DNA of 64,000 nt from contig CM077834.1 in the NCBI GenBank assembly GCA_039720395.1, forward strand, positions 5,352,607 to 5,416,606, in the 5' to 3' direction. Origin of the DNA: Liquidambar formosana (taxonomy: Eukaryota > Streptophyta > Magnoliopsida > Saxifragales > Altingiaceae). This document shows positions 24,049 through 35,297 of this stretch, piece by piece. The notes beneath the pieces were generated by a model, which saw nothing but the letters and a program-made list of their open reading frames with translations, was not told the DNA's origin and did no database searches. Position numbers and translations under genes: made by a program. The first letter of the stretch is position 1. Every line of letters starts with the position of its first letter.

Positions 24049-26389
24049 ATGGGTTAATAGAAAGAAAATTAATTGAGATTATAAGACCAAAAAGTATTTT
24101 ATTATTTCATTTTTATTGATTATGATATCACATCAACTATATTATAAGTATATATTTCGTATAAATTTTTTTTTGAAATAAAAAGGATTTGACCTTTTGA
24201 GGACGGGATAACCCAAAAATTTGTGGGGCTAGGTTGGGATAATAAATGGTGAACACTTAATCCGCCTGGAATAAAAACCACTATACTCTGTATTTATACT
24301 CCTTTCGTGTTCCTAATTGATCGTCCTCTTTAATAAAATACATTTTTTTACGAAATTTTATTAAATGCTTTTACATCAATATATTGTTTTGACATTTCAA
24401 TTTTGCCATCAAGTTTACAAAACATTGGGAAATGAACAACCAAAAAAAACGTAGCACATATGTTTTATAAAATATTTCTTGGAAATCAACAACCAAAAAA
24501 AAAAAAAAAATTATGATCTATATATATAATCCCAATTAGGTGAGCACAAATTGATTTGAGTCAGTGTCACGCATTGAAAATTATAATCCCATGTATTTGC
24601 CTAATGTACCCTATAACCCACTAATGCACGAGGCATAACCCTTAATGTGGGGTTGATATAAGTTATATTAGCATGTGTTCACCACTTCACCTGACTGTCT
24701 TTTATATATATATATATATACAAGATCTGAGACAAATTTTGACACAAGTTTTTATACTCGATTCATGTGTGAAATATATTTTGCAAAAGATTGGATAGTC
24801 TATCATGTAGGTCATCCATGCCAAAAATTAAGTTGATTTAAGATCAGTTGCCATCCAATCTAAAAACATACATTTTTAATCAACAAAAATCTCACATTTA
24901 TGAATGAAGTGGTTCTTATTTTTGGATTAACTTAATTTTTAGTATGCATAGTTTACAAAAAATGACTATCTAATTCAACAGTAGGATTTTCTCAAAATAT
25001 GCTTCATATATAGATGGAGTTATAAAAACTTGTGCCAAATCTTGTGTTTCCCAACTTAACCACACACACATACACACACACACACACATATATATATATA
25101 TGTATTGAGGGTTGTACCCCATGCATTAGCTCAATATACCTCACAACTCACTAATGCATGAGACACAACCCATAGTACGGGTGTTGATATAAATTATATC
25201 ATCACATGCCTACCTGATCATATATGTATACTAGTAATAATGCACGTAGATTGAGAATGCTTTGGATGAAGTTAAATTACTAATGCATATTTTTAAATTA
25301 ATCAGTTGTGCTTAGTTGTAAGATCTAGAAAGGGAGATGTTTGGCATAATTTTTTTGTTTTTATTTTTTTATGAATGGGGTATCTTAGCAAATTTTTGTC
25401 AAAATTTAAGGGGTTGTTTGGTAAACCTGAAAACCTGGTCATTTGAGGATAAGTTTAGCCAGTTTTGATTTCATACTGTTTGGTAAATCTCATTTTCCTA
25501 CTAATCAGTTCAGCTTTGTTCTGAAAACAAGATATAAACACAATTTTTTTTCTTTTCAAATTAACTGTGACTTGATTTATTTAAAAATTAGATAATAGCT
25601 ACGGATCAGACCCAGTATGAACTAGTTAGTTTTAAGGGTAAAAAATTAAGAAGTATTTTAAGTCTTGATCTATATATACTTTTAGTTCCCTTTTTTAAAA
25701 AAAAAAAAAAAAAAAATTATTCTAACATATATCATATGAAAAATGTTAGATATAGCAAAAGAGTATCTAATCATCCAATCCATAACTAAACCCAATGAAT
25801 TAAGTAGATAGATAGAACATTAAATAGAAACCTGATAATTATATATTGATTTCATAAAATAAATATAAAAATCAAAAGATTTTAAATATTGGTGGTGATG
25901 TTACTTATGATTATAGTAATGATTATAGTAGGAGTTGGCTTGGTAGTGTTATAATTAAATGTATTTTAATGTACGTATAATACAAGTTATGTCAGATACG
26001 TAAATTATATGTATGCTATTAAAAACATGAGTTTTTTCGTTTAGTTTTAAGTTTTTAACTTTGTACAATAAGCCCAAGTTTTTAAAAAGTTACGAACGTA
26101 CATATATTATATCGATATAATACAAATATTTGCTTACTGGACTTCGTACTACAATAGTGTAGATTTTTTTAGGGTGATGCTAACTTGACAGATATAAAAA
26201 GATTAGTTTTCATCCTCTTTAAAAAAAATAAATTTATAATTTATTACTTTTTGTGATCATGATTTAATTGTTATTGCCTTTCAAAGCATTTCTCATTTTT
26301 TTAATAACCATATTCACGTATATCATGAGCAATCCTTAGCAATATTCACAGATATCATGACCAATCCTTAGCAGTAGTAAAAGTATAAT
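24049..26389. other. End of duplicated unit 2, then AT-rich spacer
   Basis: Similarity with the upstream flank of the other resistance genes stops at about 24436. Beyond it are TA and CA simple repeats (about 24700-24720, 25065-25100). Diverged direct repeats lie at about 24590-24690 and 25115-25215, both with CTAATGCA(C/T)GAG. No gene seen. Confidence 0.6.
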
Positions 26390-26597
26390 ACTTGGCTCTT
26401 TATAGTGGAGGAACAACTACTCCTCCCTCTCACTCATATTATGCCACGTGTATAACAAACAAATGAGAATTGATTATGTACATGTATCCCTATGTTATGT
26501 TATTATAGACATATATTTATGTATCCATATATAATATAAGTGACGTAATATAAATGGGAGGGAGGAGGAGTTGCTCCTCCACTGTGAGGAGCCAAGT
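26390..26597. mobile_element. Inverted-repeat MITE, copy 2 of the 19248-19539 family
   Basis: Starts ACTTGGCTCTTTATAGTGG and ends with the near-complement CCACTGTGAGGAGCCAAGT. The centre is AT-rich and has lost about 85 bp relative to the first copy. No certain target duplication. Confidence 0.7.
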
Positions 26598-27251
26598 GGG
26601 CCGCCTCATTAAGCACGTGTAGGGATGGTTTTCACCTCCAACCTAGCTTGTGCTGTTTCTAGATGCGGACATCGTCATGGATGCGGGACAAAGTTTGTTT
26701 TCTTTTGAGTGAAATCCACTTTAGTAGCCTTAAGTTTTATTGATAATTTCAACATAGTACTTGAATATTTTTTTTAAAAAAAAAGGAAAAATAAAAAAAT
26801 ATGATACCCAAAGTTTACTTAGTGAAGCAATGTGATTCTTATCTCTAATGTCATCTCTCCATCTAAATAGTTAATGGAAAAACCACATGACATCCCATAC
26901 GGCGAATAGTGAACAGGTTAAGGAAATTAAAACTTTTATTACCCTTTATTTTAGGTTACATTTTATTTTGATACTTGATCGAAAAAGTTTCAAATTTCAT
27001 ACCATACTTGTACCAATTTAGTCCAAAACATAAGTTTTAATAATTTTAATTTTTTTTGTGTGTGAAAGCTTGTTCCAAACTTCCAACATATGTGTGGCCA
27101 TGTATTTATATAAGTTGTTTTCTAGAAACAACGTGTTATTAATATTTCTCAAGAAAAAAAAATTAAATAATTTATGAAAGTGAGATATTCTTAAAGAAAA
27201 AAAATTAAACATTAATTTTATGTTATTTAAAAGTGAGATACGTGTTTATCA

Positions 27252-27284
<33 letters not shown>

Positions 27285-28705
27285 GAGATATCTTTGGTGA
27301 TATTGCCAGATAGAAAAAGTTACTCCAACGGATTACCTACTTTGCCCTTTTAAAGTAAAAAAATGCAAAAGCCCCTGTTCCCCTCTTGCCCTCTTGGGAA
27401 GAGGGTAGCTACTAGCTGTCCCCCCACACCAATCTCTTTCTCTCCCCAACTCAATAGCTACTGTCCCCTCTCACACCAATGTCGTTGTCACGTGAGTTTT
27501 TTTGTCAGCCGTGTAGACGGTGTGTCATGAGAATAGTTTTTCTGACATCCTACAACAACCTAAACTACGTGTTTTCACTTTGTCTGACGACAAGACGCCC
27601 AATTATAAGAACATTAGACTAGACGCATCGGTTTAATTGGATGTATGAGGTTAATACAATGCATAACTTCTTCTAATTGACAAATTTTAATTTTGCTTAT
27701 AAAAAAAATAGTTTAAATTTTAAATTGAGTAGATGAATAGTTATTAATACTTATCGGCCTTTCGGGATACAACAGGTTTTGAACTCGATTACTTATACTA
27801 TCTTAGGACCAGTTATCAGTTAAGTTTTTAAATATTACGTAATATAAAATGGAAAGTGGTATTAGTGATCCTTGTTCTTTATATTAATCGAGTAAAAAGT
27901 TAGGATATTTATTATTAATAAAAAAATAATAAAAATGATTATAAATCCTTTGAAAGCATGGGACTGCTCACTATTGGCCAAATCTATAATAAAAAATAGT
28001 TATTAATAAAATTTATAAAAAAAAAAAAGAAAAGATTTTGCGGAGAGGGGATTAGGTTTTGATATATGGAGGAAAAGAAATGAGATGGTTGGAAAAGAAA
28101 AATGAAATGGTTAAAAAATTTTAAGAGGGCTAAATCTATAATTTAAATATGAGTCGTGCTATACAGACCGAGCACTGTATGCCGACCGTAAGCCGACTTA
28201 ATACAAAAAGTAGAAACCGCCCTTAACTCCGTCAAACCCACTCTCCTTTCTTTCTCTCTCCAGAAAAACATTGCTAAAACGAGAACTGTTGACCACAAAA
28301 AGCTCGACGGAAACATACAGCATCATGGAGCTACAAAAAAAACCTAGCTAACTTTACCAAAAATTTAACTAACTTTACAAAAAAATCTAGCTAAGTTTAT
28401 AAAAAATTTAGCTAAGTTTACAAAAAATCTAGCTAAGTTTACAAAACAATCTAATTAATTTTACAAAAAAGTTAAAAGATAGCCTTATTTACTTTCACAG
28501 ATTTACACAAATTCACCTTTGGCACCATCACAAAGCTACAGATCGACAGTGGTAGATTGGATTGTGAAGGGGATGGCTTGCCAAACTGTGGAAGCCTCTC
28601 CTTTTTTCAGCATCGTCAACATTAGTGCCGTCTAAGCATCTCGCCGTCGTTGTGCAACTAAACCATGCTAGGTAGTTTTGCAGTTTCTCCATTTACAAAG
28701 GCAGA

Positions 28706-28754
<49 letters not shown>

Positions 28755-29391
28755 GAGATGGAGAGAGACTTGGGGCGTGCTTCTTAATTTGAGATGCTCA
28801 CCACATCAATGGAGACTGTAATGGGTTTGTGCTTCCATACCGTAAGAAGGGAAAGAGAGATGGAGAAGCAGCTCTTCACAACCGCCCATGGTTTTGGTTT
28901 GGGTAAGAGAACTTTATGTCAGTTCCCTAGTTTCAAGGCATGCTAGCTGTCAAGTGTTTTTGTTTTTTTTTTTTTATTAGGTACTTTCAGTCATTTAAAA
29001 GCCTTCTTATTGTTTCATAGGCATTTCAATAAATTAAAGTTTTTCGGCTCACGGTCGTTTAACCCAATTCGTCTCAACAATCATTACTCTTTAAATATAA
29101 AATAGATATAAAAGAAAAAAAGAAAAATTCTAGGAGACATCTGCCCTTCTCTCATCCATATTTGATTTCACCCTTGGTTCTAAGGACTTACATCGTCAGA
29201 AGTAGAAAATCTTAAGTTTGATTTTTTTAGCTTCTTTTTCATTTTCAAACATGAGTGGAATATTGCAACCTCACCCGTATTCAAGGAATAATCCAATTTA
29301 AAGTTTGAAAACCCTTATCCACTAAAAAAAGAGTTTTAAGCTTTAATTAGTTCTACCATTTTCATTCGTTCTATAAATAGATTAGTATGAA
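26598..29391. other. AT-rich spacer with simple repeats
   Basis: No gene recognised. It holds a poly-A run of about 30 (27250-27282), a minisatellite of about 21 bp based on AGCTAAGTTTACAAAAAATCT (about 28340-28470) and a (GA)n microsatellite (28710-28752). GCCGACCGTAAGCCGAC near 28177 and its near-complement near 29045 could be the ends of an unclassified element. Confidence 0.5.
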
Positions 29392-30567
29392 CCCGTGCGA
29401 TGCGTAGAAATCACAAATGAATATGAAGACAACAAATAGCTTAATGATCCAGAGTTTAGGTCAACATGTTTTTGTGTATGGTTCAACTCTTTGCACCTTT
29501 ACTTATAAAACAATGTGTGTCTATCTTCTCATTAGTTGCCTTGGACAGTTAAGGGTTATTACCTATACTCAACTTCTTTATAACTCTCCCCAAAAAATGG
29601 AAAAAAAAAAAAAAAATGAGACAACCTGATTAATTGAAGACAAAATCTAAAAGAGTATAAATCGAATCAGGAAACTACTAGAAAAAATATATAATTCTTG
29701 ATTGAATATGTTGTCAAATACGCTTGAAAACCCCCAAATAAAACAATTGCTTATCTATAACAAACCAAGCACTCAAGATTCTCCTTTTACATGTCCTGAC
29801 AAAAGTATTATGAACTTATTTTGATAACTAATACAAAAATGACTTTACAGGATCTCATGATTACTCATTACTTATCTAATTACTAACTAGTTATTTAAAA
29901 AATTAGCAATAGAAAACTCATACTAAATAATTGCTTATCTACTCAATATCTTCCTTTAAAAAGTTATAGAATGCCCATACTAAATAATTTATTTTTTAAT
30001 ATTACTCATGTCCTAAAGATTTCATTTCATTTAAAAAATTAGTTCATAAGGAAGAAAGAGGGAGAGGGGAGAATAAGGAGAGAGAAATAGGAGAACAGAG
30101 AAAAGGAAGGAAGAGGGAGAGGGAAGTTGTATGGGGAAGGGGAAGGAAAAAATAAAAGAAGGGAGAAGGAAGGTGTATGGGGAAGGGGGAAGAGAACCAA
30201 GAAGAAGGAAAAAGAAAAAAAAAAAAAAAAAGGAAAGAAAGAAAGAAAGAAAGAAAGAGAAAAGGAGGTGTTGACATTGTGTTTGGAGGAAGAGGGGAAG
30301 GGGGAGGGGGAGGCGTGGGGGGAGAAAAGAAAGAAAGAAAAAAAACAGAGAGGAAGGGATGGGGGAAAAAGTAGAGGAAGTGGGAAGGTTGTACGGTTAG
30401 GGGAGGGAAGAAAAAAAAAATTATTAGAGGAATTAATAGTAGTTGACATCATTTGTAGGGGTTAAGGAGGAGGAAAGGAATGGATTTTGGAGAGATGGTT
30501 TATTAAAGAGACACATCAGCAAGGAATGAGGTTAGTAAAAAACTCTTAATTATAGTATAGGTATAGA
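29392..30567 (-). mobile_element. Small non-autonomous Helitron candidate
   Basis: On the minus strand it begins A|TCTATACCTATACTATAAT at 30567 and ends ATACTAA|T at 29392. This gives the 5' TC, 3' CTRR and A/T target of plant Helitrons, with a GC-rich CGCATCGCACGGG stretch just before the 3' end as a partial hairpin. The interior is a purine-rich GA/GGAA tract (30050-30420) that only mimics open frames. Confidence 0.55.
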
Positions 30568-31486
30568 TTTTTTAAATAACCATATTTTTCATAGGGGCCA
30601 AAATTAAGATCATCTAACTTTTTCTTATTTTAGTGTAGACTGTAGAGCTTCACTCAAAGGTGGTTTTTTTTTTTTGCCAAAAAAAATTCTTTAAAAAATA
30701 AAAATCTATGGTAATAATTTTCCAAAAAAAAAAAAAAAAAATGTCAATGAGGCCTCATTTATCAGGGTGACAAAGTAGAAATAAATGCAGACACCCCGTT
30801 TGGGTAGGTTTCTGACGTGTCAATGGCTTACGTGCATAAGGGTAAAGGAAGTTACTAGGAAAGCTGCCAAAAGGGCCCCCCTACAAATCACGCTACTTCC
30901 ACGTTCGTCTTTTACCTCAATTCCTCAAAACGATTTTTGTCGTATGCGGTAAAGATGTCAAGCTCAAAGGACAATTTTTTTTATTTTTTCCTTTTAAAAA
31001 ACGCGTGGAATCATGAGTTTCATACGTGGAATTCCACTATCTGCTCCTTTACTTTCGGTGGTAAGAATGGCAATGGGCGGGTCGGGTTGGTTCGTCTGTA
31101 TACCATATCCGAATCACGGATTAATACCCTATGCCCAAACCTATCTGTAAACCCGATGGTTTGAAAATTTTATTACGTATTTCCGACCCTATGGTTTTTT
31201 AAAAAACCCGTCCCCACCCCACCCTACCCCCCCCTTTTTTTTTTCCCTACTGAAAAACAAATAAATAAGCAACCCCTGCCTAATTTACTTTCTCCAATCA
31301 AAAAATCAATCTCCTCAAGCAGCCATCAAACAAATATAATTTCATCAAGGGTAAGTTTCCAACAACACTTATTTTGAGCATAATCAATCACAATCGCAAG
31401 ATAAATATAGTGGATAAATAATCTTTCAAATTGCTCAAGATTTCATATAGTAATGAGGATGAGGGATGAGGGCACATCGTTGTCAG
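30568..31486. other. Spacer, no gene seen
   Basis: AT-rich with poly-A and poly-T runs. A patch with GGGCGGGTCGGGT (about 31070) looks like the edge of a common plant repeat, but I cannot define ends. No coding evidence. Confidence 0.45.
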
Positions 31487-31724
31487 TTGCAGCGGTGAGG
31501 TACTGAGGTGAGGCAACGCCAGCGAGGGAGGGAGATCGGAGTCTGGAGAGTGGAGACTTGGACTCACGGCGATGAGGCGACGCCGGCGAGGGAGGGACAG
31601 CGGAGTCTGGAGTAGTCGAGTAGCGGGTGAGCCCTCATAGTGATGAAGCGACGTCAGTGAGGGAGGGACAGCGGAGACTGGAGCAAGTTGAGCAGCGGGT
31701 GAGCCCTCACGGTGATGAAGCAAC
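31487..31724. repeat. GC-rich minisatellite at the edge of a duplicated block
   Basis: Three or more diverged units of about 60-80 bp share GAGGGAGGGACAGCGGAG and GGTGAGCCCTCA. It stops exactly where similarity to the PAP upstream block starts (about 31725). Confidence 0.75.
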
Positions 31725-33444
31725 CAATCTAAAATTTCCCTTATGACATGACATACATATAAAAAATTTTGGTCCCTAATTTCTTGAATTGTACCAAATC
31801 ACCAAAAATTTAGCAAACTCCTTCACTAAATTATACTTTCTTTTTTTTTTTTTGTTGTTGATAATCACTAAATTATACTTTTTATAAAATGAAATATTAA
31901 AAAGTTTCATTTTAGTGGACAAATGGCCAAATCATTTTAGAGGGTTGAGCTTTAATATTGGTGCTATGGAAAATAAAATTGGACTACATCATTTCCATGG
32001 GATGTAAAGGCAAATACTATAATTTATACGGGAAGATAAGATTATATTTTTCTGCCTACCTAGTTCACCCTCCCAAGCTAGGGCCTGAAGTATATTTTCT
32101 TCATGATGCTCTTGGGAAATTAATTAGTAACCATTCGGAGCTTCTTCTCAGTGAAAGGTAATCATCTTCACAAGCCAAGCATTACGTAGTTACAAAACTA
32201 AATAATTTCAATTATCCCCATGAGGCTGTCTTTTGTATCTTTGCGCCGACTTATTAGCAACTAGTAAATGAAGCAAATGAAACTCGAACTAAAATTAAAA
32301 GGTCAGACAAAGCGTTCGCGAGAAGCAAAAACATAAGCATATGCGCACAAACATGAATTGAAACATAACAAACATAAGCATATGCGCACAAACATGTATT
32401 CTAACACAACAAACATCTTACTATACTATCCGATACAAAAGTACAATGATGCATATTAACATAAGTAGACAAATTTAAAACACTAAATTCTGGTGAGAGC
32501 AACACTCCATAAGAAAATGAGACCTTTATCTTTGGAAAAAGTGGATGCCGCATCACCTGGTGAATTCAGCTATAACACTTTTATCAAGAAAATGCTATCT
32601 GACCTCCCGTGACAACCTCCATAAGAACCCTCTATGATGTGTCATGAAGGCGGATTAAGTCCAATGTTGTTGGGTCTCGTTAGTCTACCTCTGTTTTTTA
32701 TGATACATCATGAGGAGTTCTAATATTGAAGATTGTTTTTTATGATACATCATGAGGAGTTCTAATACCGGAGATAGTTATTGGATTTGAGAGAATTAAG
32801 GAAGATCCAATAACATTTCCCTATTAGAAGAATGGATTGTTAGATGTTTGATACCAAGTTATTAAAAGCCAATAGAATTGTGTTTCTTGAGCCCCCGCGG
32901 ATGAGATGACTACCATCTTGTTGGCGGGTTCAGAAGATATTAAAAGCTAATAGAATTGTGCTTCTTGAGCACCCACGATGGAGATGACTTCTGACTTCCA
33001 TCTTATTGGAAGACATGGCGTGTATCTCTTTTGTAAGGCATTAGCTGTTTGTTTTCCATTCTACCAAAAAAAAAAACAAAAAAAAAATAAAAAATCTTAA
33101 AAGTTTAAAAAGAAAAAATTGTTCTCTAAAGTACCACTAAACTATACCTTCTTCTAAAACTTTGTGAAAATACCTACTGAAATGAATACTTTGCCACCAC
33201 AACTGGCCGGTGTGAGGAACCTCATCCTCACCCCAATTGATATTCCACCACAGAGGTGGGACCACGACTTTTTGTCTGCCCCCACTTTAGAATCCATATT
33301 TTGATAAAAGGTCATCAAACTTTGAAACAAAGTCAAAAATGGTCTTTGGACCAAAAATGGTCTTAAAAAAGAAAAATGCTGCTTCACCCATTTTTTATCA
33401 TTCATTTTTACCACACACTTTATATGTCAAAAGTGTATAGGTGA

Positions 33445-33624
33445 ACCAACGAAGGTTGGCCTGAGTGGAAGGGACTCTGGTCACTTAAGCAAGGGGTTTC
33501 AGGTTCGAGTCTTTGTGGATGCAGCAAACTTTCTTGGGAGAGGTTTCTGCTTTGGCACCTGACAGTACCTTCGGAGGATTAGTCTTGAGTGAAACCTGGG
33601 GACACCTTGGGAAACCAAAAAAAG
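33445..33624 (+). mobile_element. tRNA-derived SINE
   Basis: A 180-bp insertion absent from the other block copies, flanked by the 16-bp direct repeat AAAAGTGTATAGGTGA (33429-33444, 33625-33640). It has a box A-like TGGCCTGAGTGG and a box B GGTTCGAGTCT for RNA polymerase III, and it ends in an A-rich tail. This is the structure of a plant SINE such as the Au family. Confidence 0.9.
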
Positions 33625-34504
33625 AAAAGTGTATAGGTGAAAACAAACATATGAGGCCCAGTATGAAATAAGGAGAAGCTGTCACATATGAATGGGTAGG
33701 AGAATGTGGGTGGAATAGAGGGGTAAAATAGCATAGTCTCTTAAAAAAAATTATTAAAAAAAAAAAAAATCACTCTCCTCTCTCACATGAGCAGATAAGA
33801 GTGAGTGCCATGATATTTTTTTAGCTTTGTTTCAAAATTTATATTTTAGAGTTGGGAAGAATAAAAGAGGGTAAAAATTACTAGCCTCTTTATCACTCTT
33901 TTTAAAAATAAAAATTGAAAGACTAATCTCAAGGGATAGCTTAATTAGCAAATGATTCTGTTTTTAAAAAAAATGGAAGTCTCGAGTTTGACCTTTGCTA
34001 TCCATTAGAGTCATCCAAACAAGATTTCCGTAACTTTAGTAAGTATTGGTTTAATCTGACCTATGTGGATTGTAAAGAACAAACTATGCTATAAATTTAT
34101 GAATTATAAAAATATAAAAAATTATGTCATAAATTCTAAATAAATTGTACTACCAAAAAATCCAAAGGAAATGCACTTCGTAATTCTAAAATATTTTCCT
34201 TTTAATCTGAAACAAACATTTTTCGTATTTTTCTTTTTCCCTAACAAATATTAATAGGGTAGGCATTTTCTGTCATCATTTATCTTTTCCATTTCTAAGA
34301 AATAGACATTTTTTGTTTTTTCCACTACTTTTTTTGGGGGAATCTAATCCTAATTGATATACGACAAGGATCCAAGGCCTTGCATCCAAGAAAGGTGATT
34401 TGGTCACTGTATTCCACCTGCAAAGCCACTATGATCTGAAACTAGAGATGTCGTAACCCCAAAAACCCAAAGTTTCTAACTTTCAATGTGTTTGCAGTGA
34501 AACG

Positions 34505-34525
34505 ATGGAACCAAAGCTGATCTTA
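34505..34525 (+). pseudogene. Purple acid phosphatase exon 1 stub
   Basis: The start codon and the first seven codons of the PAP gene (MEPKLIL) are intact, then similarity stops at about 34525 and the frame runs into unrelated sequence. It is a truncated copy that kept the whole upstream region. Confidence 0.75.
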
Positions 34526-35297
34526 TTAAATTTGGTAGTCTACCTCACAACTGAACGTGAAAATTAATTATCTTATTGATAGCATACACTCGAGGACACC
34601 CACTCACAACTTATATCACATTATTACACACTGAGAGACCCCACACTTTAACACACGATTTGACTTCACCCCTGTGAACTTTTTCACTCCGTTCATCCAC
34701 ACTTGATGCATGCAATGGGGCCTCACCCCTCCTTTTTTTATAGCTGCTGTTGCCCTAAGAAAGTTGGTTCTCCAAGTGGGTATAGTCTTCTAGAGATCGG
34801 AGAAAGGTATGGATGAGAGAAGAACAATATGCAGGAAGAACATGAGGCTGTGAGCTAGAGAGAGTAGAATAAGAAAGAGAGACAAAGAAAGAGGGTAACA
34901 AGAAACTAGAGTTTTCTAGAGAGGTGAAGGAGATGGAAGAATCAAGAAAGGAGTCGGTGAATTCCTTCTACAATTACCTCCGTACAACGAAAACTAAACC
35001 TAATTCTTGTATAATAAGGGAACAAACAAATAAAAGAAAAAATTATCAAAAACCTGCAAAAAAAAAAAAAAAAACAAAATCAAATTAAGCATAAAAGCTT
35101 TTTATTAATATGCCTAGAATAAGGGCATTGACTTGTATAATGGAAATTTATCACTAAAATAAAACTTTTTTCTAAAACCGTAAAATTACAATTTAGAAGC
35201 CGGCCATATGAGGAATTTGGGCCAAAAGTGAAAAGTTCATTGCAAAGTGATTAATTTTTAAGATCTCCACGTTTCCAGTCAGCGCGCACTCCAAATT
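34526..35297. other. Junction spacer between PAP stub and resistance gene copy 3
   Basis: About 34545-34780 matches 4850-5595 plus 7216-7310 with the hAT and MULE insertions missing, so it supplies both empty sites. About 34785-35090 is a purine-rich insert not found in the other copies. About 35100-35297 matches the 3' flank of copy 2. Confidence 0.7.

Larger units (their letters stand above)
31725..34525 (+). repeat. Duplicated PAP upstream block, copy 2
   Basis: Colinear with 1950-4470 and 49445-52955. It carries a private SINE (33445-33624) and a local duplication of TTTTTTATGATACATCATGA (about 32690 and 32738). It ends inside PAP exon 1. Confidence 0.88.

Noticed and set aside
30039..30465. 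Phe/Pro/Ser-rich and Lys/Glu-rich frames on both strands
   Set aside because: Translations of a purine-only tract within the Helitron candidate.
33455..33525. Possible tRNA gene from box A and box B
   Set aside because: No cloverleaf closes; the 16-bp target duplication and A-rich tail show a SINE.
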